17,524 nucleotides of DNA from SAR116 cluster bacterium (GCA_002722385.1 PBLR01000009.1:1-17524), one strand, 5' to 3'. Positions 6,759 through 13,808 are shown, counted from the first letter of the stretch. The notes: generated by a model not told the origin, from the letters alone. Program-made: numbers and translations.

Positions 6759-7697
6759 TTAGCCCAGATAGGCCTGAATATCATCAAGCGTATCAAGGTT
6801 GTGAATTTGCGCATCAGCTGCGGCGCGTTTGGCAAGACCAGACAACACTTTGCCTGTACCTAACTCAACAAATCTCGTCACACCTGACGCAACAAAATAG
6901 GCCATCGTCTCGCGCCAGCGCACCCGGCCTGTGACCTGGGTGACAAGATGTTCACGTAAAGCAGACGCTGATGTTTCCGGGGTGACAGTGACATTCTGCA
7001 CCACAGGCACAACCGCGTCTTTGATGTTTATCTCTGCCAGAGCCTGGGCCATAACATCAGCAGCAGGGGCCATCATCTGGCAATGGAATGGCGCACTGAC
7101 CGGCAGTTTGACAACCCGGCGCAGGCCTTTATCCTTGGCCACTTCCATCGCGCGATCCACACCTGTGCTAGAGCCGCTGAGAACAATCTGGCCATCAGCA
7201 TTGTCATTTGCAATCTGGACAAGGCCAGCTTGTGCTGCGGCGTCAGCAATGTCTTCAGCAAGCGCCAGATCGGCACCAATCAGGGCGGCCATTGCCCCTT
7301 CCCCCACAGGTACAGCCTGTTGCATGGACTGGCCGCGCAACCGCAGCAATCTGGCTGTTTCAGCGATATCCAGGCTGCCCGCCGCACATAAAGCTGAATA
7401 TTCCCCAAGAGAATGTCCGGCAACAAAGTCGCATAATGATTCTATTGGCTGTTCGGCCTGTTCCTGAAGCACACGCAATGTGCATAAGGAGCTGGCAAAT
7501 AAGGCAGGCTGGGCGTTTTGGGTCAGCTGTAAATCTTCAGCTGGTCCATCAGCCATCAATGCGGATAGTTTGAAGTCAAGCGCATCATCAATTTCAGCCA
7601 AAATGTCCCGTGCTGTCTGGCTTTCCGCAGCAAGAGTGGTTGCCATACCGACTGTTTGTGAACCTTGCCCCGGAAAGAGAAATGCTGTGCGCGCCAT
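6759..7697 (-). CDS. fabD: Malonyl-CoA:ACP transacylase
   Basis: FabD transfers malonyl from CoA to acyl carrier protein, supplying the elongation unit for FabF. The 312-residue protein starts MARTAFLFPGQGSQ as expected. The nucleophile is S96 in the GHSLGE elbow (94-99), the catalytic histidine is H205 in SAPFH, and the GQG oxyanion region is at 10-12. It is the first gene of the leftward fab operon and is divergent from rpsF across 262 bases. The ATG lacks a strong Shine-Dalgarno sequence; GGGG lies 11 bases upstream. fabH and plsX, which precede fabD in many enterobacteria, are not here. Confidence 0.97.
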   Translation of the reverse strand: MARTAFLFPGQGSQTVGMATTLAAESQTARDILAEIDDALDFKLSALMADGPAEDLQLTQNAQPALFASSLCTLRVLQEQAEQPIESLCDFVAGHSLGEYSALCAAGSLDIAETARLLRLRGQSMQQAVPVGEGAMAALIGADLALAEDIADAAAQAGLVQIANDNADGQIVLSGSSTGVDRAMEVAKDKGLRRVVKLPVSAPFHCQMMAPAADVMAQALAEINIKDAVVPVVQNVTVTPETSASALREHLVTQVTGRVRWRETMAYFVASGVTRFVELGTGKVLSGLAKRAAADAQIHNLDTLDDIQAYLG

Positions 7698-7749
7698 TGT
7701 CAGTTTTACCCCATTATCGCAAGTCTGATTGATGTTCGCTGTTTTCTTT

Positions 7750-7779
7750 GTGATAGGCCAAGCGACAGTTCAGAATCAA
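7750..7779 (-). promoter_or_regulatory. Putative sigma-70-type promoter for the fabD operon
   Basis: On the - strand, TTGATT (7779-7774) and TATCAC (7755-7750) are separated by 18 bases; each matches 4 of 6 consensus positions. The -10 lies 52 bases upstream of the fabD ATG. The -35 is one arm of the palindrome at 7774-7788, whose other arm holds a candidate -35 for the opposite strand. Confidence 0.35.
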
Positions 7780-7788
7780 GACTTGATT
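7774..7788. promoter_or_regulatory. 15-base palindrome between divergent fabD and rpsF (candidate operator)
   Basis: The sequence AATCAAG-A-CTTGATT is a perfect 7-1-7 inverted repeat. Each arm carries TTGATT in outward orientation, so it could present two -35 boxes or be bound by a dimeric regulator affecting both the fatty-acid and the S6/S18/L9 operons. I do not recognise it as the site of a known regulator. Confidence 0.4.
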
Positions 7789-7811
7789 TTTTCGGCCGTT
7801 TCGCTCATAAC
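7783..7811 (+). promoter_or_regulatory. Putative sigma-70-type promoter for rpsF-rpsR-rplI
   Basis: TTGATT (7783-7788), a 17-base spacer, and CATAAC (7806-7811) give 4 of 6 matches at each box. Transcription from here would give a leader of about 140 bases that includes the S6:S18-type hairpin. An alternative promoter closer to the gene is TTGCTT (7857-7862), 16 bases, then TAGCTT (7879-7884), which would give an RNA starting just before the hairpin. The sequence does not decide between them. Confidence 0.33.
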
Positions 7812-7903
7812 CAGCCCAACATTGGCAAGAGCCGTGAAAATTATTCGTTTCGGTTTTTGCTTTCATACCATTCCTTGCTAGCTTCACGCCGAGAGAAGTT
7901 GGT

Positions 7904-7939
7904 TTGTGCCGAAGGGTAATCTTTGCCCTGACAGCACGA
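7904..7939 (+). promoter_or_regulatory. Leader hairpin resembling the S6:S18 protein-binding autoregulatory motif
   Basis: A lower stem pairs 7904-7909 with 7934-7939 (one G-U pair). An asymmetric internal loop follows (C7910-A7912 opposite G7930-A7933). An upper stem pairs AGGGTA (7913-7918) with TGCCCT (7924-7929; one G-U pair), closed by a 5-base loop. The trinucleotide CCG sits at 7909-7911, at the edge of the internal loop. The known S6:S18 motif in rpsF leaders of many phyla is a CCG in a bulge between a stem and a hairpin, mimicking the 16S rRNA site. The structure ends 7 bases before the rpsF Shine-Dalgarno (AAGGAG, 7948-7953), so protein binding could block initiation. The fold is seen; function rests on the family precedent. 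Confidence 0.65.
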
Positions 7940-7959
7940 TTAGCCAAAAGGAGAAACGA

Positions 7960-8409
7960 ATGCGGCTATATGAAAGCGTGTTTATTGCACGTCAGGATGT
8001 TTCGACCACGCAGGTTGAAAACCTTACCAAAGATTTTACAGCCATTATCGAAAATGGCGGTGGCAAAATTCTGAAACACGAATATTGGGGTCTGCGCACC
8101 CTGGCTTACCGGGTCAAGAAGAACCGGAAAGGCCATTACGTCATGCTAAATCTGGAAACAGAACCAGACACGCTGGCTGAATATGAACGGATCATGGGCC
8201 TGAATGAAGATGTTCTGCGGTTCATGAACATTGCCATTGAAGAGGTAGAAGAAGGCCCGTCTATCATGATGCAGGCGGCCAAGCCAGAACGCGGCGGACG
8301 TGGCGAGCGGGCCCCATCAGGGCGTGCAGCTGAATCCCGTAGCGATGCGGCTAATGATGACAAACGGTCTGCTGAAAAGCAGCCTGCAGAAGAAAACGCT
8401 GGAGAGTAA
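7960..8409 (+). CDS. rpsF: 30S ribosomal protein S6
   Basis: S6 binds the central domain of 16S rRNA together with S18, which the next gene encodes. The ATG at 7960 has AAGGAG 6 bases upstream and gives the standard N-terminus MRLYESVFIARQD; longer in-frame starts run back through the leader hairpin and are rejected. The S6 core (YWGLRTLAYRVKKNRKGHYV, 42-61, and RFMNIAIEEVEEGPS, 87-101) ends near residue 105. A hydrophilic, charged tail of about 40 residues follows (RGGRGERAPSGR, then alternating Asp/Lys/Glu), for a total of 149. Extended S6 tails are known in alphaproteobacteria. The stop is 3 bases before rpsR. Expression is probably controlled through the upstream S6:S18-type hairpin. Confidence 0.97.
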   Translation: MRLYESVFIARQDVSTTQVENLTKDFTAIIENGGGKILKHEYWGLRTLAYRVKKNRKGHYVMLNLETEPDTLAEYERIMGLNEDVLRFMNIAIEEVEEGPSIMMQAAKPERGGRGERAPSGRAAESRSDAANDDKRSAEKQPAEENAGE

Positions 8410-8412
8410 GCC

Positions 8413-8667
8413 ATGACACAGTTACAAATCACGAGAAGCGCTGTTCGCAGACCACACGGCCGTCGGCGGAAATCCTGCCCGTTTTCAGGGCCAAATGCGC
8501 CAAAGATTGACTATAAAGACACCAAGCTGCTGACACGGTTTACCTCAGAACGAGGCAAAATTGTGCCTTCACGCATCTCTGCTGTTTCAGCAAAGAAACA
8601 GCGTGAGTTGTCAACCGCCATCAAGCGGGCCCGCTATCTGGCCCTGATGCCATATGTAATCAGCTAG
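8413..8667 (+). CDS. rpsR: 30S ribosomal protein S18
   Basis: S18 is a small basic protein that forms a heterodimer with S6 on the platform of the small subunit. The 84 residues contain the family core: [35 protein letters not shown] and [25 protein letters not shown] (shown in parts). The start is preceded by GGAGAG, which overlaps the end of rpsF, so the two partners are made in step. The N-terminus is somewhat longer than that of E. coli S18 (75 residues). Confidence 0.97.
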   Translation: MTQLQITRSAVRRPHGRRRKSCPFSGPNAPKIDYKDTKLLTRFTSERGKIVPSRISAVSAKKQRELSTAIKRARYLALMPYVIS

Positions 8668-8690
8668 GCTGCAGAAAGGACTATTTCGTC

Positions 8691-9302
8691 ATGCAAATTA
8701 TATTGCTAGAACGCGTCGAAAAGCTGGGTCAGCTGGGTGACGTGGTAAACGTTAAACCGGGTTATGCCCGCAATTATCTGCTGCCGACAGGCAAGGCTCT
8801 GCGCGCAAACAAAGCCAATCTGGAAAAGTTTGAAGCTGAACGGGCTGACCGTGAAGCCCGCAACGCTGATGCCAAATCTGCGGCAGAAAGCAAAGCAAAA
8901 GCTATGGATGGCCTGACTGTCGCACTGGTTCGCGCGGCGTCTGAAATGGGCCAGCTGTTCGGCTCTGTCAGCTCACGTGACATTGCTGATGCGGTTGCGG
9001 CTGCCGGTCATGAGCTGGACAAGCGTCAGGTCAACATGGATAAGTCGATCAAAACACTTGGCCTTTTCCCGATCAGGGTGTCTTTACATGCTGAGGTCGA
9101 TGCCATTGTCACAGTGAATGTGGCTCGATCATTGGAAGAAGCTGAAACACAAGCAAAAACCGGTCAGGCTGTCGTCGCCAGAGATGATGACGAAGACAAA
9201 GTCGAAGCCGAGACCGTTGCTGAAGTGGATGAAAGCACAGATGAGGCCGCCGAAGCTGCTGAAAGTGCGGAAGCTGACACACAGGAAGATGAGGCAAATT
9301 AA
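8691..9302 (+). CDS. rplI: 50S ribosomal protein L9
   Basis: L9 binds 23S rRNA near the L1 stalk with its N-terminal domain. The signature is at 1-31 (MQIILLERVEKLGQLGDVV, then VKPGYARNYLLP), followed by the long connecting helix (about 40-75) and the C-terminal rRNA-binding domain (to about 148). About 55 more residues, almost all Asp/Glu/Ala/Thr/Ser (DDDEDK, then EAAEAAESAEAD), bring the total to 203 against about 149 in E. coli. AAAGGA lies 10 bases upstream of the ATG. In some alphaproteobacteria a membrane-protein gene (DUF2232) separates rpsR and rplI; here there are only 23 bases. Confidence 0.97.
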   Translation: MQIILLERVEKLGQLGDVVNVKPGYARNYLLPTGKALRANKANLEKFEAERADREARNADAKSAAESKAKAMDGLTVALVRAASEMGQLFGSVSSRDIADAVAAAGHELDKRQVNMDKSIKTLGLFPIRVSLHAEVDAIVTVNVARSLEEAETQAKTGQAVVARDDDEDKVEAETVAEVDESTDEAAEAAESAEADTQEDEAN

Positions 9303-9329
9303 GGCCTCAACACCTCGTCTGAACAAACG

Positions 9330-9361
9330 AACCAGCCCCTTTCATGCGGGCTGGTTTTTTT
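9330..9361 (+). terminator. Rho-independent terminator after rplI
   Basis: ACCAGCCC (9331-9338) pairs perfectly with GGGCTGGT (9348-9355) around a 9-base loop, followed by a T-run to 9361. The pair A9330-T9356 can extend the stem. It starts 28 bases after the rplI stop and should end the rpsF-rpsR-rplI transcript, so dnaB needs its own promoter. Confidence 0.9.
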
Positions 9362-9387
9362 ATGCCGGTTGATCAGGTTTTTTTCAG

Positions 9388-9414
9388 TTATCCACATTAT
9401 CCCCAGTCTTCACA
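9388..9414 (+). promoter_or_regulatory. Tandem DnaA-box-like 9-mers upstream of dnaB
   Basis: Positions 9388-9396 read TTATCCACA, a perfect match to the DnaA box consensus TTATNCACA. The next nine bases, TTATCCCCA (9397-9405), differ from it at one position and contain TCCCCA, which I recall as the weak W-box form in the Caulobacter origin. The following nine (GTCTTCACA, 9406-9414) match 7 of 9 consensus positions. The three abut with no spacer and lie 38-64 bases before the dnaB ATG, where a promoter should be. Binding of DnaA here could control dnaB transcription. The match is seen; binding is inference. Confidence 0.55.
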
Positions 9415-9451
9415 TCTTCTCATCTGGGCGCGAAACATTTAGGGTGAGGGA

Positions 9452-10957
9452 ATGTCTGATGCTGCTTCTGATCAAAACCCGTCAAACCTGATCCCCCTGA
9501 CCACTGGTGCTGACCGCCCGCGCGAGCTGCCCAGCAACCTGCAGGCAGAACAGAATTTCCTAGGCGCTTTACTGCTTGATAATGACATTCTGGACCGGGT
9601 GAATGTCCAGCTGCGTCCTGAACATTTTTATGACCCGCTTCACATGCAGATTTTTGAAGCAGCAACCCGGCTGATCGGTCGTGCTCAACTAGCAAACCCT
9701 GTCACATTAAAGACCTTTTTCCATGACCATGCCGGATTTGATGATGATGGGCCAGCCAGCTATCTGGGTGATTTGGTTGATGGGGTGATTTCCATATCCG
9801 AAGCTAAAGATTACGCCGATATCATCCATCAGGCCTATTTGAGAAGAGAGCTGGTCCGGATTTCAGACAATGTAATCCATGACGCCCAAAACCCGGATAT
9901 TGAAATTCCGGCCCAGACCCAGATTGAGGCTGCCGAACAGCATCTGTTCAATCTGGCTGAGGACGACACAGCAGAACAGGGGCTGAAGTCATTTGACCTT
10001 GTCTTAAGCGAGACCATCAGCATCGCTGAAACAGCGACAAAAACTGAAGGCCATCTATCCGGCGTCAGCACCGGCCTTACCGGTCTGAACAATCTTCTGG
10101 GCGGGCTGCATAAATCAGATCTGCTGGTTCTGGCCGGCCGTCCCGCTATGGGCAAAACCGCGCTGGCAACAAACATCGCCTTTCATGCCGCAACCACGAC
10201 AAGAACAGATGAAACAGCGGTTCCGGTGGCCTTTTTCTCTCTTGAGATGTCAGCCGAGCAGCTTGGCATCCGGATTCTGGCTGAACGGTCCGGCCTTGAT
10301 TCTGAAAATATCCGGCGGGGCAGAATGAATGACCGCGAATTTCTGTCTCTTGTTGAGGCCAGTGAGCAAATCGCCAAAGCCCCGTTCTATATTGATGACA
10401 CCCCGGCCCTGTCTGTCAGCCAGATGGCGAGCCGAGCCAGACGCTTGAAGCGCACCAAGGGACTCGGCCTGATCGTTGTTGATTATCTGCAGTTGCTTCA
10501 GGCCCAGATCGGATCAAGACCTGAGAACCGGGTTCAGGAAATCTCTAATATCAGCCGGTCACTGAAGAGCCTGGCAAAAGAACTTGATGTGCCGGTACTG
10601 GCGCTTTCGCAATTGTCACGGGCTGTTGAACAGCGTGAAGATAAGCACCCCAATCTTGCCGATTTGCGCGAATCAGGTTCAATTGAGCAGGATGCCGATG
10701 TGGTGATGTTTGTTTATCGTGAGGAATATTACCTGAATAAAGGTGAGCCTGAGCAGAAGGAAAATGAAACGCAGGAGAAATACAACCTGCGTTATCAGCT
10801 CTGGCAGGAACGTCTGGAGCGAGCGACCGGCAAGGCTGAGGTGATTATCGCCAAGCAGCGTCACGGCCCTGTGGGTGTGGCCAATGTCGGCTTTGATGGC
10901 CGGCTGACCAAATTTGCAGATCTGGTTGACGCTGACCAGCTGCCAGATAGTTTTTAA
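9452..10957 (+). CDS. dnaB: Replicative DNA helicase
   Basis: DnaB is the hexameric 5'-3' helicase that unwinds the replication fork and recruits primase. The 501-residue protein has an N-terminal helical domain (about 24-130, starting RELPSNLQAEQNFLGALL), a linker, and a RecA-like C-terminal domain. This contains Walker A GRPAMGKTAL (229-238, lysine 235), SLEMSAEQL, Walker B IVVDYLQLL, and the LRESGSIEQDADVVMFVYR block. It ends with the typical AEVIIAKQRHGPVG. No intein or insertion is visible. GGGTGAGGG lies just upstream of the ATG. A strong terminator separates it from rplI, and the upstream region holds DnaA-box-like sites, so it is probably controlled separately. Confidence 0.98.
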   Translation: MSDAASDQNPSNLIPLTTGADRPRELPSNLQAEQNFLGALLLDNDILDRVNVQLRPEHFYDPLHMQIFEAATRLIGRAQLANPVTLKTFFHDHAGFDDDGPASYLGDLVDGVISISEAKDYADIIHQAYLRRELVRISDNVIHDAQNPDIEIPAQTQIEAAEQHLFNLAEDDTAEQGLKSFDLVLSETISIAETATKTEGHLSGVSTGLTGLNNLLGGLHKSDLLVLAGRPAMGKTALATNIAFHAATTTRTDETAVPVAFFSLEMSAEQLGIRILAERSGLDSENIRRGRMNDREFLSLVEASEQIAKAPFYIDDTPALSVSQMASRARRLKRTKGLGLIVVDYLQLLQAQIGSRPENRVQEISNISRSLKSLAKELDVPVLALSQLSRAVEQREDKHPNLADLRESGSIEQDADVVMFVYREEYYLNKGEPEQKENETQEKYNLRYQLWQERLERATGKAEVIIAKQRHGPVGVANVGFDGRLTKFADLVDADQLPDSF

Positions 10958-10984
10958 ATCGTTTTTTTTCAGTGACGATATCGG

Positions 10985-11024
10985 CTCTGCGCCTTATGGT
11001 GATGCCTGTGCCATCTGCGTAGAG
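10985..11024. other. Imperfect inverted repeat in the alr leader
   Basis: CTCTGCG (10985-10991) pairs with CGTAGAG (11018-11024; one G-U pair). Inside it ATGGT (10996-11000) pairs with GCCAT (11010-11014; one G-U pair). The fold lies in the 98-base space between dnaB and alr. No T-run follows, so it is not a standard terminator. It may be a leader structure for alr or chance. Confidence 0.22.
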
Positions 11025-11055
11025 TAAATATAGACAGACAACCGGGAGGCAAGTG

Positions 11056-12219
11056 ATGGCGGCGTCACGGCTGAACATCAATCTGCAGGCCCTAACCGCA
11101 AATTACAGATATCTTGGTCAACTCAGCTCGTCTGCGACACAAACAGGTGCGGCGGTAAAGGCCGATGCCTATGGTCTGGGTCTAGGGCCTGTCAGCAAGG
11201 CCCTATATAACAGCGGTTGCCGCCAGTTCTTTGTTGCTCATCTCTCAGAAGGTCTTGCGCTGAGACAAGAGATTGCCGATCAAATTTGTCAGATTTTTGT
11301 TCTGGAAGGGCCGCAGAAGGATGAGATGCCAGACTATCTGGCCCATCAGCTGACGCCGGTCCTGAATTCTGCTGAGCAGCTAGACAGATTGTCCAGCTTT
11401 AACCAGACAGTATTAAATCCTTTGTCTGCGGCTGTTCATATTGACACAGGCATGAGCCGTCTGGGGTTAGACAAGGCCGGTTTTGAGGCCCTCACCTCGT
11501 CGATGTCTTCCAGCCATCCTTTGTCTGTCTGCCTTGTGATGAGCCATCTGGCCTGTGCTGATGAGCCTGCCCATGAGCTGAACACAGACCAGCTGGAAAA
11601 ATTTAAACAACTGTCTGCGGCATTTAAAGATACGAAAAAAAGCCTGTCAAACAGCGCCGGCATTCTGTTGGGACAGGAGTTTCATTTTGATCTGACTCGC
11701 CCCGGCATCAGCCTGTATGGCACAATGTCAGACCCTGCAACTGTCGATGAGAACTTGCAGCCGGTGTTCAGCTGGCAGGCTGATATCCTGCAGGTGCGGA
11801 TGATCGAAAAAGGCGAGACGGTTGGCTATGGGGCTGAATTCACCGCAACACGCCCCACAAAATTGGCCACATTGGGGGTCGGTTATGCAGATGGCTATGC
11901 CCGTGCCCTCTATCGCCCGGATCAGGGTTGTGTGGCAACTGTGGGCATTGGCGGCTACGCCGCACCTTTGGCAGGGCGGGTGTCTATGGACCTGATTGTT
12001 GCTGATGTCAGCCATGTGCCGGATGCTGTGCTGGAGGAAGCGTGCCATGCTGAACTGATTTGGGAGGGGTTCAGGCTGGAGGATATGGCTCTGGCAAGAC
12101 ATACAATCGCTTATGAGGTGATGACAGGTCTTGGCGGACGGATAATCCGACATTATGATGGGCCTCAGTCCGGTCCTCCTCTGCAGGGCCGCCAGATAAC
12201 ACAAAAGACAAAGGCCTGA
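11056..12219 (+). CDS. alr: Alanine racemase
   Basis: Alr interconverts L- and D-alanine with PLP; D-alanine is needed for peptidoglycan. The ATG at 11056 has GGGAGG 6 bases upstream; a GTG at 11053 would leave only 3 bases, so the ATG is preferred, giving 387 residues. The PLP lysine is K35 in AAVKADAYGLG (32-42). The second catalytic residue is Y258 in VGYGAEFTA. HIDTGMSRLGL (128-138) and RPGISLYG (215-222) are family blocks, and GVGYADGYAR (274-283) is in the C-terminal beta domain. The neighbour mlaE begins 5 bases after its stop, so alr-mlaE-mlaF are probably cotranscribed. This is likely the biosynthetic racemase, since it sits in a core locus. Confidence 0.96.
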   Translation: MAASRLNINLQALTANYRYLGQLSSSATQTGAAVKADAYGLGLGPVSKALYNSGCRQFFVAHLSEGLALRQEIADQICQIFVLEGPQKDEMPDYLAHQLTPVLNSAEQLDRLSSFNQTVLNPLSAAVHIDTGMSRLGLDKAGFEALTSSMSSSHPLSVCLVMSHLACADEPAHELNTDQLEKFKQLSAAFKDTKKSLSNSAGILLGQEFHFDLTRPGISLYGTMSDPATVDENLQPVFSWQADILQVRMIEKGETVGYGAEFTATRPTKLATLGVGYADGYARALYRPDQGCVATVGIGGYAAPLAGRVSMDLIVADVSHVPDAVLEEACHAELIWEGFRLEDMALARHTIAYEVMTGLGGRIIRHYDGPQSGPPLQGRQITQKTKA

Positions 12220-12224
12220 TCATC

Positions 12225-12998
12225 ATGCTGGGGCTTATCCGAAATATTGGTCAGGCTAGCCTGTCGTTCCTTGGCGCGGTTGGCAAGCTGAGCCTGTTTA
12301 CAATTGCGGCTGTTCGCTGGTCGGTTATGCCCCCTTTTTATGGCCGCCAGCTGGGCAGGCAAATTGTGGATATCGGCTTTTTCTCGTTGCCGGTGGTCGG
12401 GCTAACAACCTTGTTTTCAGGCATGGTTCTCGCCTTGCAGAGCTATACCGGTTTCGCCCGTTTTTCAGCCGAGGACACCGTTGCCACAGTCGTGGTTCTG
12501 TCTGTCACACGTGAATTAGGGCCTGTGCTGGCCGGCTTGATGGTGGCTGGCCGCATCGGCGCCTCTATGGCTGCAGAAATTGGCACAATGCGGGTAACAG
12601 ACCAGATAGATGCCCTTGACACCTTATCAACACGGCCGATGCAATATCTGGTCGCCCCAAGATTGCTGGCCGGCACATTATGTCTGCCTGTTCTGGTTCT
12701 GATCGGTGATATTATCGGCGTGCTGGGCGGCTATCTGGTCGGGGTGTATCAGCTGGGCTTTAATCCTGGAACATATTTATCCAGAACCTTACAATTCTTA
12801 GAGGTTTCAGATGTTACCCTTGGCCTGGTCAAGGCGGCGGTATTCGGGTTTTTGATTGCCCTGATGGGCTGCTATCACGGCTATCACAGCGGTCGCGGGG
12901 CAGAAGGTGTGGGGGTCGCCACCACAAATGCGGTCGTGTCTGCATCAATCCTGATCCTGATCGCAAATTACCTTGTTACCGCACTGTTTTTCGGATAG
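12225..12998 (+). CDS. mlaE: MlaE-family ABC transporter permease (phospholipid transport)
   Basis: This 257-residue integral membrane protein has about five or six hydrophobic segments. It carries the MlaE/TGD1 hallmark TRELGPVLAGLMVAGRIGAS (95-114) followed by AAEIGTM and VTDQIDAL, the segment that couples to the ATPase. In the Mla system, MlaE with MlaF and the MCE protein MlaD moves phospholipids between the inner and outer membranes; direction and substrate here are unproven. mlaF follows after 5 bases. No MCE-domain mlaD, nor mlaC or mlaB, lies beside it, so the partner must be encoded elsewhere. The Shine-Dalgarno sequence is poor; coupling to alr is likely. Confidence 0.9.
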   Translation: MLGLIRNIGQASLSFLGAVGKLSLFTIAAVRWSVMPPFYGRQLGRQIVDIGFFSLPVVGLTTLFSGMVLALQSYTGFARFSAEDTVATVVVLSVTRELGPVLAGLMVAGRIGASMAAEIGTMRVTDQIDALDTLSTRPMQYLVAPRLLAGTLCLPVLVLIGDIIGVLGGYLVGVYQLGFNPGTYLSRTLQFLEVSDVTLGLVKAAVFGFLIALMGCYHGYHSGRGAEGVGVATTNAVVSASILILIANYLVTALFFG

Positions 12999-13003
12999 GC
13001 GCC

Positions 13004-13798
13004 ATGACAAACAAACAGCCCAAAATTGAGATTGCCCATCTGGCCAAAAGCTTTGGCAACAAAACTGTGTTGCGTGATGTCAGCCTGTCTATACCGGCGG
13101 GCCAGTCTTTGTGCATTATCGGCACATCTGGCTGCGGCAAATCTGTAACCTTGAAATGTCTGCTGGGTCTGATCACACCAGATGAGGGATCCATTAAGAT
13201 AGATGGTGTGGAAACAGTTGGTCAGTCGCGAGGAAAACGTGAAGAGGTCCTACGCCGCTTTGGGATGACCTTTCAGTTTGGCGCGCTGTTTGACAGCCTG
13301 CCCATCTGGCAGAACATTACCTTCAGGCTGAAACAAAGCCAGTCTTTATCCCGCCAGCAGGCCCGCGACATCGCAGCTGAAATCGTTGTGCAGCTTGGCC
13401 TTGAGGCACGTGTGATTGATCAATATCCTGCTGAATTGTCAGGCGGCATGCAAAAACGTGTTGCTCTGGCCCGGGCAATTGCTGATAAGCCTGAAATTCT
13501 GCTGTTTGATGAACCAACATCCGGGCTTGATCCGATCACCGGCGGAGTGATTGATAACCTGATACTGGATTCGGTGCGCCGTCTTGGGGCAACAGCGCTA
13601 ACCATCAGCCATGATATGGCCTCTGTTCGGCGCATCGCTGATCAGGTTGCGATGATCCATAAAGGGCGGGTGATCTGGTCAGGGCCTTCAGCACAAATGT
13701 TCGACACCGGCATTGCCGAGGTTGATCAGTTTGTTCATGGTCATGCCCAAGGCCCGTTGACAGATGAGGCCATTCTGGCCGCCAAGACAGGAGCCTGA
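13004..13798 (+). CDS. mlaF: MlaF-family ABC transporter ATP-binding protein
   Basis: This 264-residue nucleotide-binding subunit powers the MlaE permease encoded just upstream. Walker A is GTSGCGKSVTLK (40-51, lysine 46). FQFGALFDSLPIWQN is the Q-loop region, where the FGALFDSL pattern is typical of MlaF-type rather than generic ABC proteins. The signature is LSGGMQKRVALARA, Walker B is ILLFDEPTSGLDP, and the H-loop is TISHDM. A C-terminal extension of about 35 residues follows, as in MlaF. The stop is 10 bases before radA. The specific lipid cargo cannot be read from the sequence. Confidence 0.92.
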   Translation: MTNKQPKIEIAHLAKSFGNKTVLRDVSLSIPAGQSLCIIGTSGCGKSVTLKCLLGLITPDEGSIKIDGVETVGQSRGKREEVLRRFGMTFQFGALFDSLPIWQNITFRLKQSQSLSRQQARDIAAEIVVQLGLEARVIDQYPAELSGGMQKRVALARAIADKPEILLFDEPTSGLDPITGGVIDNLILDSVRRLGATALTISHDMASVRRIADQVAMIHKGRVIWSGPSAQMFDTGIAEVDQFVHGHAQGPLTDEAILAAKTGA

Positions 13799-13808
13799 CG
13801 ACAGCATC

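Noticed and set aside
6740..6835. 32-codon upstream extension of fabG
   Set aside because: It overlaps the end of fabD. AAGGAG and the standard MFDLTGKTALVTG start favour 6739.
6931..7467. 178-codon open frame antisense to fabD
   Set aside because: fabD on the other strand has every catalytic motif. The antisense product is low-complexity Ser/Ala/Arg without a domain.
7714..7947. 77-codon - strand frame across the fabD-rpsF spacer
   Set aside because: It runs over the putative promoters and the leader hairpin, has no recognisable domain and no Shine-Dalgarno, and the spacer is better explained as regulatory.
11728..12204. 158-codon open frame antisense to alr
   Set aside because: It is a Cys/His-rich composition artefact opposite a complete alanine racemase gene, with no start signal.
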